A DNA stretch of 64,000 nt from Deinococcus budaensis. Its GTDB lineage: Bacteria; Deinococcota; Deinococci; Deinococcales; Deinococcaceae. The DNA lies in contig NZ_JACHFN010000005.1 in the NCBI RefSeq assembly GCF_014201885.1, positions 1 through 64,000 of the forward strand, given 5' to 3'. Made by a program: the position numbers and the translations under genes. Positions 29,530 to 39,189 of this stretch are shown here, in pieces. The notes below the pieces were generated by a model that was not told the origin of the DNA, made no database searches, and was given only the letters and a program-made list of their open reading frames with translations. The stretch's first letter is position 1, and the number at the start of each line of letters is the position of its first letter.

Positions 29530-29961
29530 ATGACAACACAAAGAAAGAGGCTCAGGGCGACCGCTATCCTCTCCGCCGCGCTCGTGGTGGCAGGAGGTTG
29601 GACCGGTATGATCGCGGCGCAACCCACTCCAAGTTCGTCCGATACGAGGCTGGCGTTGAGGCAGACCGTCCGCTATGCCGACGGCACGTACACGGCACGG
29701 GGCTGGTATGGCAGCCTCCCGTCCTCCATCACCGTGACGGTCACGCTGGCGCGGGGCGTGATCACCCGGGCCAGCGTCCAGACACACGCGACCAACCCGA
29801 CCTCCCTGGACTTACAGCGCCGCTTCGCTGCGGCGGTGCCCAGGGTCGTCGTCGGGAGGCCCATCGGCGAGGTGAGGGTGGGCCGCCTTGCTGGGTCCAG
29901 CGGGACACCTGTTGGGTTCAATGATGCCCTGGAGAAGATCAAGGAGCAGGCCTCGAACTGA
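29530..29961 (+). CDS. Exported FMN-binding-domain-like protein
   Basis: 143 residues with an N-terminal membrane or signal segment (RATAILSAALVVAGGWTGMI). The FMN-binding domain follows: YADGTYTARGWYG, ITVTVTLARGVITRASV, then AGSSGTPVGFNDALEKIKEQ. Covalently flavinylated proteins usually have an (S/T)GA(S/T) motif at that point; here it is SSGT-P, so flavinylation may be altered or the site shifted. The gene directly follows apbE, the matching modification enzyme, and likely forms an extracytoplasmic electron-transfer unit. Confidence 0.78.
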   Translation: MTTQRKRLRATAILSAALVVAGGWTGMIAAQPTPSSSDTRLALRQTVRYADGTYTARGWYGSLPSSITVTVTLARGVITRASVQTHATNPTSLDLQRRFAAAVPRVVVGRPIGEVRVGRLAGSSGTPVGFNDALEKIKEQASN

Positions 29962-30047
29962 ACAAAGACCATTACGCCGCACCGTTCCGAATGGCAGCAG
30001 TCGCTCAAGTTCTGGAACACCTGTAACCCCTTCAAAGGAGAAAACCC

Positions 30048-31157
30048 ATGTCCAACCCCAGACGATCCGCTGCCACCGTGCTGACCGGCGCGCTGGTCCT
30101 CGCCGCCCTCGCGTCCTCGACGACCGCCTCCAGCCAGGAACTCAGCGCAGTTCAGGCCCCATCCTCGCCACTGATCCTGCGCAGTCGCGGCAGCTTCCTC
30201 GTCGGTGGAGAGAACGTCACGCAGACGCCCACCCAGCTCTCGTACTTCACGCCCCAGCCCCCACCCGCCGGAACCCGCGTGACCGTCAACCAGATGTACG
30301 TCGAGTACATGGTGCCGATGCACCAGAGGGGCGCTCCGGTCGTCATGATTCACGGCGCCACCCTGACAGGCAAGTCTTACGACACCACCCCGGACGGCCG
30401 AATGGGCTGGTATGAATACTTCGTCCGCAGGGGTCATCCCACCTACGTTCCCGATCAGGTCTCACGCGGGCGCTCGGGCTTCGACATCTCGACCTACAAC
30501 GATGTCCGCGCCGGGGTGAAGCCCGTCAGTGCCCTGCCCAACTTCTGGCGCTTCGGCGACGAGCTGGTGTGGACGCAGTTCCGCTTCGGTCCCACCTTCG
30601 GCACGCCCTTCCCCGACGAGCAGTTCCCGGTCGAAGCGGTGGCCGAACTGTCACGGCAGGCCGTTCCCGACCTCAACTACGTGCTGCCCACACCGAATCC
30701 CAACATCGCGGCCACGGCCAGGCTGGCGACGCAACTGAACGGCGCCGTGCTGATGGGTCACTCCCAGAGCGGCACCCTCCCGTTGGATGCGGCGCTGGCC
30801 GACCCGACCGGGATCAGGGCGATGGTCCTGCTGGAGCCAGGCGGGTGCCGGTCCACCCAGTTCACGGACACGCAGATCGCGGCCCTGGCGAAGATTCCGA
30901 TCCTGGCGGTGTTCGGCGACCACCTCGACGCGGTGACGGGCACGGTGGTCAACTGGCAAAACCAGTTCAACGACTGCAATGCATTCATCGCACGGGTCAA
31001 GGCGGCGGGCGGCGTGGCGGAGATGCTGCACCCGCCGACGCTGGGGATTCGGGGCAACAGCCATATGATCATGATGGACAAGAACAACCTCCAGATCGCC
31101 GACCTGATCCTGAGTTGGATTGGCCGCAACACCCGGGCTGGGAATCAGACGCGCTGA
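30048..31157 (+). CDS. Secreted alpha/beta hydrolase
   Basis: 369 residues with a good ribosome site (AAAGGAG) seven bases before the ATG. A signal peptide ([18 protein letters not shown]) is followed by an alpha/beta hydrolase: oxyanion region [14 protein letters not shown], nucleophile in [10 protein letters not shown], acid region AVFGDHLD and His in [10 protein letters not shown]. It is an esterase-type enzyme of unknown substrate. It closes the plus-strand redox cluster; 67 bp later an IS5 element begins. Confidence 0.88.
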   Translation: MSNPRRSAATVLTGALVLAALASSTTASSQELSAVQAPSSPLILRSRGSFLVGGENVTQTPTQLSYFTPQPPPAGTRVTVNQMYVEYMVPMHQRGAPVVMIHGATLTGKSYDTTPDGRMGWYEYFVRRGHPTYVPDQVSRGRSGFDISTYNDVRAGVKPVSALPNFWRFGDELVWTQFRFGPTFGTPFPDEQFPVEAVAELSRQAVPDLNYVLPTPNPNIAATARLATQLNGAVLMGHSQSGTLPLDAALADPTGIRAMVLLEPGGCRSTQFTDTQIAALAKIPILAVFGDHLDAVTGTVVNWQNQFNDCNAFIARVKAAGGVAEMLHPPTLGIRGNSHMIMMDKNNLQIADLILSWIGRNTRAGNQTR

Positions 31158-31223
31158 TCTCCTGGCACTGCTGGCGTGACGAGGGGCGGATACGGACGTC
31201 CGTCGTCATGCCAGCGGACCTGC

Positions 31224-32100
31224 AGAGGCTGGAGAAAAGGCATTCCAAATCCAAGAGCAGGAATCTGCTGGTTTCAGAATGGGGCATGACCCGGCGTCCC
31301 TACCCCAGCGATGTAGACGACGAGACGTATGCGTTCCTGCTGCCTTATCTGGCGTCGAGTCCTGAGCACGCCCGGCGGTGTAAATAGCCCCTGCGAGACG
31401 TGCTGGACGCGCTGTTGTGGATGAACCGCACCGGAGCGCAATGGGCGTATCTGCCCCATGACTTCCCGTCGCCTGAGATCGTGCGATCTCAGGCTCAACG
31501 CTGGTTTGCCGCTCATTGCTTCGAAAATGCGGTCCACGATCTGCGGCTGTTCAGCCGGGTTCAGCAACAACGCGGTGGGGAACCCACCGCCATCGTGGTC
31601 GACAGTCGCACCTTGATCAGCACGCCGGAAAGCGGCCACCGAGCAGGCTATGACGGCGCCAAGTGGCGCAAAGGCACCAAGATCCATCTCGCCGTCGATA
31701 CCCTGGGCCATCTCGTCACCCTGATGACCTCACCGGCCAACGAGTAAGACCGTGACCACGTCCAAGCGTTGTGCCGGGAGGCCCAGGAACTGACTGGGGG
31801 CATGCTGGAAGTGGCCTTTGTCGATCAGGGCTACACCGGCCAGGCCCCACGGGAGGCAGCCAGCAAAAGCAATATCGAGTTGGTGGTCGTGAAGCGTTCG
31901 GACGCTTCACGCGCCTTCGTCTTGCTGCCCAGACGCTGGGTGGTCGAGCGCTCCCTGGCGTGGCTGTCGCGTTTCCGACGCTTAGGACGTGACCTGGAGC
32001 GGCTCTCTTCCACCCTGATCGGCTTCCACTTTGTGGCCGCCTGCGTTCTGATGCTGGCGAAAATCAGACCCCTTCTTGGATAACGTCTTGCCCAGCCTCT
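31224..32100 (+). mobile_element. IS5-family element, inactivated
   Basis: AGAGGCTGG at 31224-31232 and its complement at 32092-32100 bound the element, with weaker match further in. The single transposase frame has two internal stop codons. The right end abuts an AraC gene remnant, so the insertion may have destroyed that gene. Confidence 0.7.
31286..32083 (+). pseudogene. IS5 transposase with two in-frame stops
   Basis: From ATG 31286 one frame runs 266 codons but is broken by TAG at about 31385 and TAA at 31745. The pieces read [33 protein letters not shown] (first Asp), [11 protein letters not shown] (second Asp) and [19 protein letters not shown] (Glu), a complete IS5/IS1031-type DDE enzyme. 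Both stops are single-base changes (TAY to TAG, CAA to TAA), so it decayed recently. Confidence 0.85.
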
Positions 32101-32349
32101 AGTTCGGCACCAGCCCGCTGCCCCCGGCGCGCAACTGCGCCAGATCCGTCCTGGGTGTCCGGCCGAACAAGCGGGAGTACTCGCGGGTGAACTGCGACGC
32201 GCTGGCATACCCCACCTGACGGCTCCCGCGTCCAGCGCGGTCGCCACCAGCAATCTCCGGGCTTCCTGCAAGCGCAGGTTTTTCTGAAACTGGAGGGGAC
32301 TCATGGTGGTCACCGCCTTGAAGTGCGCGTGGAAGGTGGACACCCCCAT
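32100..32349 (-). pseudogene. AraC-family regulator, C-terminal fragment
   Basis: [20 protein letters not shown] and [17 protein letters not shown] read in one frame. [20 protein letters not shown] and [13 protein letters not shown] continue in another after a shift near 32228. The N-terminal domain is absent. The sequence resembles the intact regulator at 26383-27354, so it is a decayed paralogue, cut at its 3' side by the IS5. Confidence 0.75.
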
Positions 32350-32469
32350 ATGTACGGGGTGAGCTGAGACAAGAAAAAAGAATTACCTTAGTCATCTGCC
32401 TCACTCTTCCGTGGGACACGCCGGGTGTAGGGGTGAGCCAGATCAGGCGTCCGGTCCTCCGGAAGGCGT

Positions 32470-32898
32470 TCAAGAACCACCGGCTGCCCGGATGTTCTCG
32501 GGCCGTTGATCGTAGCTGGCCTGCGCCTGGGCGAGTTCTGCCTGATGGGTCACAGCCCACTCGGAAAGTGCCCGGAGCGGTTCAATCAGGGTCCGGCCCA
32601 GCGGCGTGAGTTCGTAATCCACGCGAGGCGGAATGGTCGGGTACACGGTGCGGGTCAGCAGGCCGTCGCGTTCCAGGTCGCGCAAGGTCAGGGTCAGCAT
32701 CCGCTGCGACACCCCGCCGATGGTGCGCCGCAGCTCGTTGAACCGGACCGGGCCATCCGACAGCACCCCGATCACCATGATCGTCCACTTGTCGCCGATG
32801 CTGTTCAGGATGCGGCCCAGCTGCGTGCAGGCACGGTGCGGGTCTGGCACGGCGTCCAGGGGCGGGAACATCGGTGTGCCTTCTTGCAGCTCCATCAT
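32470..32898 (-). CDS. HxlR-family transcriptional regulator
   Basis: 142 residues. The winged helix of HxlR type reads [40 protein letters not shown] and [20 protein letters not shown], then [11 protein letters not shown] single Cys (ACTQLGRI) stands at the usual redox- or aldehyde-sensing place. It reads divergently from a monooxygenase-like remnant on the plus strand, probably its former target. Confidence 0.9.
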   Translation of the reverse strand: MMELQEGTPMFPPLDAVPDPHRACTQLGRILNSIGDKWTIMVIGVLSDGPVRFNELRRTIGGVSQRMLTLTLRDLERDGLLTRTVYPTIPPRVDYELTPLGRTLIEPLRALSEWAVTHQAELAQAQASYDQRPENIRAAGGS

Positions 32899-32999
32899 CA
32901 GGTTCCTATCTTAGCTCCAGGAACAAAAAGTGACTACCCTGGAATTCTAGGGCAGCACTTCACCATCAACCCCAAGTCTCACCAGGAGTGCCCGGAGAT

Positions 33000-33240
33000 C
33001 GGTCGTCCGATGCGGGCGCCCCCTGGCCGGGGGAACGAACTTGAGGCGGGTGGAATGGTGTTCGCGGGCGGACCCGATGAGGTGGCCGACCGCATCCTTC
33101 ACTTGCACGGACTCCTCGGGCACTCGCGGCAGATCCTTCAGATGGATGTGGGGGGCATGCCCCAGGCCGCCTTTCTCAGGGCCATCGAGCTGCTGGGCAC
33201 CCGGGTGCTCCCCCGCGTACGCCAAGAACTCGGAGCCTGA
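33000..33240 (+). pseudogene. LLM-class flavin monooxygenase, C-terminal remnant
   Basis: The frame to TGA 33238 reads MVFAGGPDEVADRILHLHGL, then QILQMDVGGMPQAAF and ELLGTRVLPRVRQELG. These match the end of luciferase-like monooxygenases (GxPeeva, QxDxGGMP). The TIM-barrel core is missing. It lies beside the divergent HxlR gene. Confidence 0.65.
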
Positions 33241-33435
33241 CGCCTGGTAAGAGGGCAGGACCATCGCTCTCGGTGCTCGGTGAGGCGTGCGGAAACGTTC
33301 GTTTCCGCACCCTTTGCGTACAGCCAGGGCTGATCCGTGTCGCGACCCCCACATGTGGTCTGGATTTCTAGGGCAATCCGCTGCTCTTCCTCTCAGGTTC
33401 CCCCTGAACACGGCGAGAGGCGAAGGCGAGAGCAT

Positions 33436-34362
33436 TCAGCCAATGACGAACTTCTCGCGGTGCTGCTCAATGAACTGGTCCAGCGTGGTCAGGGGTACGC
33501 CCCAGCTCCGAACGGCCTCTAGGTCCACCTTGTAGCCCTCGACGTTGTTCCATGACTCGTGCTTGAAGCTCAGCTCACCATAGGGCTTCGCCAGCGCCTC
33601 TTCTTCCGACAAGGTGACCGCCGAAACCGGCTTTCCCGTGGCCTGGGTGATCTTGGCTGCAACATCGGGCAAAGTGAACGTTTCGGCAGCGAGGTCAATC
33701 TCATGACCGTGGAACCGCTCCGGATCGGCAAAGGCGGCCGCCGCGAAAGCCCCGATGTCCTGTGCCGCGATCCAGTCGATGCCGGTGTCCGCTGCGATGG
33801 CCGTCTCGAACCGGCCGTGCTCGCGGAGCGAGGCGAACTGGAGGTCCGCCATCGGCGGCACGATGTCCTCCATGATCATGGCTGGCTTCAGGATTACCCA
33901 GTGGCGGAAGCCCTGCGCCTTGACCATCTCGTTCACGGCCGCCTTGTTCTGCCAGTACAGCGGCTCCCAGCGCCCCTCATCCCACCCGATGAAGTTCTCG
34001 TGATCGCCTGCACGAGCGACCGAGGTGTGAACAATGGTACTGACTCCGGCGCGGTGGGCCGCCTCCACCAGGGCCCGGCCGGTCACAATCTCGGTCTCCG
34101 GGTCTCCAGGATGGGAGCCCATCTGCATCGAGAACACGCCGTCCACGCCAGCCAGGGCAGCGTCAAGGCTGGCAGGATCGTTGAAGTCGCCCTTGACCAC
34201 CTCCACGCCTTGTGCGGCGAGCGCCAGTCCAGCGGCTGAGCCGGGATGACGGGTCAGGGCGCGCACGGGGCGCCCTGCGGCAAGCAGGGCGCGGACGACG
34301 GCTCCACCTTGTTTGCCGGTAGCACCTGTGACGAGGATGGGGCGGATCAGTTCATTTGACAT
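33436..34362 (-). CDS. NmrA-like NAD(P)-binding protein
   Basis: 308 residues from the ATG at 34362; longer frames upstream would run through the promoter. The Rossmann opening ILVTGATGKQGGAVVRALLA is followed by VVKGDFNDPASL, DGVFSMQMG and TIVHTSVARAG, typical of NmrA/QOR2-like atypical SDRs, which lack a catalytic Tyr-Lys pair and bind NAD(P)H as sensors or reductases. It is divergent from a TetR gene and its -35 box overlaps a strong palindrome, so TetR control is likely. Confidence 0.88.
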   Translation of the reverse strand: MSNELIRPILVTGATGKQGGAVVRALLAAGRPVRALTRHPGSAAGLALAAQGVEVVKGDFNDPASLDAALAGVDGVFSMQMGSHPGDPETEIVTGRALVEAAHRAGVSTIVHTSVARAGDHENFIGWDEGRWEPLYWQNKAAVNEMVKAQGFRHWVILKPAMIMEDIVPPMADLQFASLREHGRFETAIAADTGIDWIAAQDIGAFAAAAFADPERFHGHEIDLAAETFTLPDVAAKITQATGKPVSAVTLSEEEALAKPYGELSFKHESWNNVEGYKVDLEAVRSWGVPLTTLDQFIEQHREKFVIG

Positions 34363-34413
34363 AGGAAACCTCGCAGAGTCCCTTGGCGCTCTGGGCGCTG
34401 GGGCGGCTCGGGC

Positions 34414-34467
34414 ATCATAGGAGTGTCTATTCCGAAACGCAAGTGTTTCGGTACCACATTGTTTCGG
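34414..34467. promoter_or_regulatory. TetR operator overlapping the nmrA-like promoter
   Basis: CCGAAAC (34432-34438), six bases, then GTTTCGG (34445-34451) form a perfect palindrome. A third half-site GTTTCGG lies at 34461-34467. On the minus strand TTGCGT (34437-34442) and TATGAT (34414-34419) form a promoter with 17-bp spacing, with the -35 inside the palindrome. Confidence 0.75.
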
Positions 34468-34491
34468 AGGATCTGATCTTATAAGGATGAG

Positions 34492-35136
34492 ATGACCGAT
34501 CAAACCAAGCCACACCAGCGCCGACGCCCACCGGCAGGCCGGGGGCGCGCTCAGGACCAAAGCCGCGACGCAGTCATCATCCGCGCCACGCTCGAACTGC
34601 TGGGTGAAAAGGGGTACCACGCGCTGACCATGACCGATGTGGCGGCGCGTGCAGGGGTATCGAAGGCGACGCTGTACCGGCGGTGGACGGCGAAAGCGGA
34701 CGTGGTGGCCGATGCCGTGGCCACGCTCAGTCCGCTGGCGCCACCGCACTACCCCGGCACCTCACTGCGAGATGATCTGCTCGCGCTGATGGAGCAGATC
34801 AGCCGGTGCGACGACCAACCTGAGATCGTCACCGCAACGATGGGGATGGCGCGGTCACACCCGGACCTGTATCGCACCCTGACCGAGCGTTCCAGCACGT
34901 TTGTTCGGACCGAACTGAACAGGCTCGCGGAACAAACGGTGCAGGCGGGCCATACGCCACTGTCGGCAGTGGCGCTTGACGTTCTGGGTGAGACGGTGAT
35001 TGCGCTCCTGGCCCATGAGGGCGGACCGGCTGGGGCCTCAATCCCGCGCGAGCGCCTGATCCGGCTCGTTGACCATGTGCTGCTGGTCTTACTGACGGGA
35101 ACCCGGGCCGCGGAAGCGGATGAACCCCTAAAGTAA
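34492..35136 (+). CDS. TetR-family repressor
   Basis: 214 residues. The HTH reads MTDVAARAGVSKATLYRRWT (about 42-61), preceded by an Arg-rich N-terminal arm that may contact the minor groove. The C-terminal domain is of the TetR_C type found in regulators of the AcrR group. It should repress itself and the divergent NmrA-like gene through the CCGAAAC/GTTTCGG palindrome between them. The inducer is unknown; an electrophile or quinone would fit an NmrA-type target. Confidence 0.9.
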   Translation: MTDQTKPHQRRRPPAGRGRAQDQSRDAVIIRATLELLGEKGYHALTMTDVAARAGVSKATLYRRWTAKADVVADAVATLSPLAPPHYPGTSLRDDLLALMEQISRCDDQPEIVTATMGMARSHPDLYRTLTERSSTFVRTELNRLAEQTVQAGHTPLSAVALDVLGETVIALLAHEGGPAGASIPRERLIRLVDHVLLVLLTGTRAAEADEPLK

Positions 35137-35224
35137 TCCGCTGTTCCACTGCTCAGGTGACCCCATCAGGTCTCCCCAGCAGTTCTCCCGCTGCTGGAAG
35201 GGGTGTCTTGAGAAGGAGTCCAGC

Positions 35225-37081
35225 ATGTGGTGGAAAGAAAGTGTCGTGTACCAAATTTATCCCCGCTCCTTCCGGGATTCGAACGGGGACGGGATCGGCG
35301 ACCTGCGCGGCATCACCGGGAAGCTGGATTACCTTCAGCAACTCGGAGTGGACGTTTTGTGGCTCTGCCCCATCTACGATTCCCCCAACGATGACGGCGG
35401 GTATGACATCCGAGACTACTGCGCCATCCTGCCTGAGTTCGGCACCATGCGCGACTTCGATGACCTGCTGGCCGACGTGCATGCCCGGGGCATGAAGCTG
35501 ATCATGGATCTGGTTGTCAACCACACCAGCGATGAACACCCCTGGTTCCAGGCGGCCCGCAGTTCCCGTGACAGCCTGTTTCGCGATTACTACATCTGGC
35601 GTCCCGGACGCCACGGCGGGCCTCCCAACAACTGGGCTTCCCACTTCGGCGGCAGCGCCTGGACGTATGACGAGACCACCGATGAGTATTACCTGCACCT
35701 GTTTTCCACCCGGCAACCCGACCTGAACTGGGAAAATCCCCGGGTCCGTGAGGACATCTACGCCATGATGCGCTTCTGGCTGGAGAAGGGCGTGGATGGC
35801 TGGCGCATGGACACCATCAACATGCTCAGCAAGCCCCCCGAACTTCCGGACGCTGCGCCGCGCGCCGGGCAGGCGTACATCCTGGCTGAGGAGCATTTCC
35901 TGAACGGCCCGCGCCTGATGGAGTACCTGCGGGAGATGCGTGACCGGGTACTTTCACCATACGACGTGCTGACGGTTGGGGAGACGCCGGGCGTGACGCC
36001 GGAACTCGGCGCGGCGTACACCCACGAAACCGAGGGCGTGCTGAGCATGCTCTTCCAGTTCGAGCACATGGGTCTGGACAGCGATCCCACCCACCCCACG
36101 CCGAAGTGGACCAAGGTGCCCTGGGCGCTCAGTGACCTCAAACGCATCACCACCCGCTGGCAACAGGCGCTGCACGGGCAAGGCTGGAACAGCCTCTACC
36201 TCTCCAACCACGATGTCCCTCGCCTGGTGTCGCGCTTCGGCGATGACGGAGCGTACCGCGTGCCGTCAGCCAAGCTGCTCGCGACGTTCCTGCACACCCT
36301 GCAAGGCACGCCGTACGTGTACCAGGGTGATGAGATCGGCATGACCAACGTGCAGTTCAGCCGTATCGAGGAGTACCGGGACATCGACGCCCTGAACCAC
36401 TACCAGGAGCAGGTCGTGGAGCGTCACCGCGATCCGGCGGAAGTGCTGCGGGACATTCATGCCAAAGGTCGGGACAATGCCCGGACCCCCATGCACTGGG
36501 ACGCTTCACCCCACGCTGGCTTCACCACCGGTACGCCCTGGATCGGCGTCAATCCGAACCATACCGAAATCAATGTCGAGGCGGCGCTGCGAGATCCGGA
36601 CTCGATCTTCTGGTATGTCCGCGATCTGATCCGCCTCCGCCGGACGCACCGGGTGATGGTTGACGGCCGCTATGACCTGCACCTCCCCGATCATCCCAGC
36701 ATCTACGCCTATACGCGGACGGACGAGCATCAGCAGATGCTGGTGGTGCTGAACTTCAGCGCCGCTCCCGTGGTCGTTGATGTGCCGCAGGAGGTGCGCA
36801 GGCCAGCCACGCGGTTGCTGCTGGCCAATTACCTGGCCCCAGGGCATCTCGAGCCCACGCTGGAGCTGCGCGCATTCGAGGCGCGGGTGTACCTCACTTC
36901 GCTTGAGCCCCGACATTCGACTGGTGACGACGGAGCTCAGGACCTTCCGGATGCCTTGGTGCGCCTGCCCGGCGGTTCGTCCCACGACCAACGTTCCCTG
37001 TCAGCGGGCTGGCAGGCGTCGAAGTGCGGGGTCAGGGCAGCGGTCTCCTGGAACCGGTCAGACTCAGGCGGGGTCAAATAG
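35225..37081 (+). CDS. GH13 alpha-glucosidase (oligo-1,6-glucosidase type)
   Basis: 618 residues. GH13 regions appear in order: YQIYPRSF, LIMDLVVNHTSDEHPW, GWRMDTIN with nucleophile about Asp196, LTVGETPG with acid about Glu253, and YLSNHDVPR with Asp330. The alpha-1,4/1,6-glucosidase group hydrolyses maltose, isomaltose or sucrose-type sugars. The last 50 residues after VYLTSLEP are Ser/Gly/Asp rich and do not look like the normal end of domain C, so a frame change may have extended the protein. It precedes the LacI gene of the alpha-galactoside operon and likely shares its regulon. Confidence 0.92.
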   Translation: MWWKESVVYQIYPRSFRDSNGDGIGDLRGITGKLDYLQQLGVDVLWLCPIYDSPNDDGGYDIRDYCAILPEFGTMRDFDDLLADVHARGMKLIMDLVVNHTSDEHPWFQAARSSRDSLFRDYYIWRPGRHGGPPNNWASHFGGSAWTYDETTDEYYLHLFSTRQPDLNWENPRVREDIYAMMRFWLEKGVDGWRMDTINMLSKPPELPDAAPRAGQAYILAEEHFLNGPRLMEYLREMRDRVLSPYDVLTVGETPGVTPELGAAYTHETEGVLSMLFQFEHMGLDSDPTHPTPKWTKVPWALSDLKRITTRWQQALHGQGWNSLYLSNHDVPRLVSRFGDDGAYRVPSAKLLATFLHTLQGTPYVYQGDEIGMTNVQFSRIEEYRDIDALNHYQEQVVERHRDPAEVLRDIHAKGRDNARTPMHWDASPHAGFTTGTPWIGVNPNHTEINVEAALRDPDSIFWYVRDLIRLRRTHRVMVDGRYDLHLPDHPSIYAYTRTDEHQQMLVVLNFSAAPVVVDVPQEVRRPATRLLLANYLAPGHLEPTLELRAFEARVYLTSLEPRHSTGDDGAQDLPDALVRLPGGSSHDQRSLSAGWQASKCGVRAAVSWNRSDSGGVK

Positions 37082-37105
37082 GAGGTCACGGGCCGACACC
37101 TCATT

Positions 37106-37160
37106 TTTGAACGATCCATTGCATTGCTGGCCCTGGCCTGCTATACTTTGATCGTTCAAA
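37106..37160 (+). promoter_or_regulatory. lacI promoter flanked by inverted operator half-sites
   Basis: TTGCAT (37119-37124) and TATACT (37142-37147) are 17 bp apart. TTTGAACGATC (37106-37116) lies just upstream of the promoter and its inverse GATCGTTCAAA (37150-37160) just downstream, so a repressor bound to both would cover or loop the promoter. Confidence 0.75.
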
Positions 37161-37188
37161 TTTGAAGGCTGTGCTCAGGAGGTCACCC

Positions 37189-38193
37189 ATGACCCGAACC
37201 ACCATGCGGGACGTCGCCGCGCATGCCGGTGTGTCCTACCAGACGGTCTCCAACGTTCTGAACGACCACCCTTCGATCCGGCCTGCGACGCGTGACCGGG
37301 TGCTGGCGGCCATCCAGGTCCTGAACTACCACCCGAACCAGGCCGCCAAGGCGCTGCGTCAGTCCCGCAGCACCACCCTATGCTGCGCGTTTTTCGGCCA
37401 CAACGTGGAGGACATTCATGACCCCTACCGTAACCTGATCCAGTCGGCCTTCGTGGCTGAAGCGAATGCCCACGGATACAGCATGACCACCGCGTTCCTG
37501 AACCAGGATCAGCCCGACACCCTCGACCGCTTTCGTCAGCGCTACCTCCAGGGCTTGTTCGGCGGAGCCGTGCTGGTGGGCACCACACTGCCCGCCAGCC
37601 AACTGCACGACGTCCAGGCCTGCGGCGTCCAGACCGTCCTGTTCGATCACCTGGTGCCCGGCAGTGCGACAGCCACCATCCACGCCGACTACGAGCGCGG
37701 CATGGCCGACATGGTCGCCCACCACGTGGCGCAGGGCCGCACCCGCCTCGCCCTGCTTATCCCCAACGGTGATCCTGGCAGCAGCGCTCAGGCCCGGTTG
37801 CGCGGCTTCCAGCAGACCGCAGCGGAGCTCGGCGTGCAGGCCGAGGTGGTGTCCAGCAGCTGGTCGTACGCGTCCGGCGAGGCGGCCATGCACGCCCTGT
37901 GGTCGAGCGGAGCGCGGCCAGACGCGGTCCTGGCGGCCAGTGATCGCCTGGCCGCTGGCGCGTTGCGGGCCGCGCATGACCTGGGCCTGCGCGTGCCCAC
38001 CGACGTCGCGATCAGTGGCTTCGATGATTTCGAGTTTTCGCAGTACACCCACCCGCGACTGACCACCCTGCATGTGCCGCACGGGGAGATGGCACGCCAG
38101 GCCGTGCGGCACCTGGTGGCGTTGGTGGAGCAGAAAGAAGTGCCCACTTCTGACGCCTTCCCGGTGTCTCTCGTGGTCCGTGAGTCGGCCTGA
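37189..38193 (+). CDS. LacI-family repressor of the alpha-galactoside operon
   Basis: 334 residues from ATG 37189, preceded by AGGAGG; a GTG at 37162 is in frame but poorly placed. The HTH is MRDVAAHAGVSYQTVSNVLN with the hinge helix PNQAAKALRQ. The effector domain is of periplasmic-binding type, ending ISGFDDFEFSQYTHPRLTTL. It should bind the GATCGTTCAAA sites around its own promoter and release on binding an alpha-galactoside or derived sugar. Confidence 0.92.
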   Translation: MTRTTMRDVAAHAGVSYQTVSNVLNDHPSIRPATRDRVLAAIQVLNYHPNQAAKALRQSRSTTLCCAFFGHNVEDIHDPYRNLIQSAFVAEANAHGYSMTTAFLNQDQPDTLDRFRQRYLQGLFGGAVLVGTTLPASQLHDVQACGVQTVLFDHLVPGSATATIHADYERGMADMVAHHVAQGRTRLALLIPNGDPGSSAQARLRGFQQTAAELGVQAEVVSSSWSYASGEAAMHALWSSGARPDAVLAASDRLAAGALRAAHDLGLRVPTDVAISGFDDFEFSQYTHPRLTTLHVPHGEMARQAVRHLVALVEQKEVPTSDAFPVSLVVRESA

Positions 38194-38207
38194 CGCCCGC
38201 GCCTTGC

Positions 38208-38226
38208 CCAGCCGCGCTCCGGCTGG
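38208..38226 (+). terminator. Short hairpin between lacI and the permease genes
   Basis: CCAGCCG (38208-38214) pairs with CGGCTGG (38220-38226) around a five-base loop. There is no T-run, so it is more likely an intercistronic stem-loop that tunes expression than a full terminator. Confidence 0.4.
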
Positions 38227-38244
38227 AGACCCCAGGAGGCACCC

Positions 38245-39165
38245 ATGTCCACTGGAATTGACGCCCCGCCGCTCCGGACGACCGCCCCACCGCGAAGGTT
38301 TCCCTCGCAGGCCGTGACTGGCTACCTGTTCATTCTGCCCGCCCTGATCGGCTTCGCAGTGTTCTACCTTTATCCAGCCCTGCGCGGCGTCCAGATCAGC
38401 TTCACCGACTGGAACCTGCTGAGCGAACCCAGCACCGTCGGAATGGCGAATTACAATGAAGTTATCCGCGACCCGAAGTTCTGGTCTGCTCTGGGGATCA
38501 CCGTGAAGTACGTGCTGTGGAACATTCCGGTGCAGACGCTGCTCGCGCTGGGGCTGGCCGTGGCCATGGACCGGCTGGTCAAGAGCATGTTCGTCAAAGG
38601 GCTGCTGATCCTGCCGTACCTGCTGTCCAGCGTGGTGGTCGCCATGATCTTCCTGTGGCTGCTTGATCCCTTTCTGGGCATCGTCAACCAGTGGCTGGAC
38701 GGCACCCCGTTAGGCAAGCAGTCCTTTTTCACTTCGGCGGAACAGGCCATTCCCACCATCGCCTTCGTCAACGTCTGGAAGCACATGGGCTTCAACGCGC
38801 TGCTGTTCTACGCCGGGCTTCAGGCGATTCCCCGCACGGTGTACGAGGCCGCGTCGATTGACGGCGCTTCGGAGCTGACGACCTTCCGCCGGATCACCCT
38901 GCCGCTGCTGCGCCCGGTGACCGTATTCGTGCTGGTCACGTCGTTGATCGGGTCCTTCCAGATTTTCGACACCGTGGCGGTCACCACCCAGGGGGGCCCG
39001 GCGGACGCCACCCGGGTGCTGGTGTACTACATCTACCAGAACGCCTTCAGCTTCTTCCGGATGGGGTATGCCACGGCGATGAGCATGGTGCTGTTCGTGA
39101 TTCTGGTGGTGTTTACGCTGTTGCAGATGCGCCTGCTGCGCGCCAATGAATCCGACCTTGAGTAA
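38245..39165 (+). CDS. ABC sugar permease, MalF/AglF type
   Basis: 306 residues with six membrane helices. The N-terminus is polar; then GYLFILPALIGFAVFYLYPA starts the first helix. The EAA loop reads YEAASIDGASELTTFRRITL, the contact site for the ATPase. CUT1-type carbohydrate importers pair this subunit with the MalG-like protein encoded next. A good ribosome site (AGGAGG) precedes the ATG. No ATPase gene is found in the cluster. Confidence 0.93.
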   Translation: MSTGIDAPPLRTTAPPRRFPSQAVTGYLFILPALIGFAVFYLYPALRGVQISFTDWNLLSEPSTVGMANYNEVIRDPKFWSALGITVKYVLWNIPVQTLLALGLAVAMDRLVKSMFVKGLLILPYLLSSVVVAMIFLWLLDPFLGIVNQWLDGTPLGKQSFFTSAEQAIPTIAFVNVWKHMGFNALLFYAGLQAIPRTVYEAASIDGASELTTFRRITLPLLRPVTVFVLVTSLIGSFQIFDTVAVTTQGGPADATRVLVYYIYQNAFSFFRMGYATAMSMVLFVILVVFTLLQMRLLRANESDLE

Positions 39166-39189
39166 CGGCCCGGAGCCCAGGAGAAGCCC

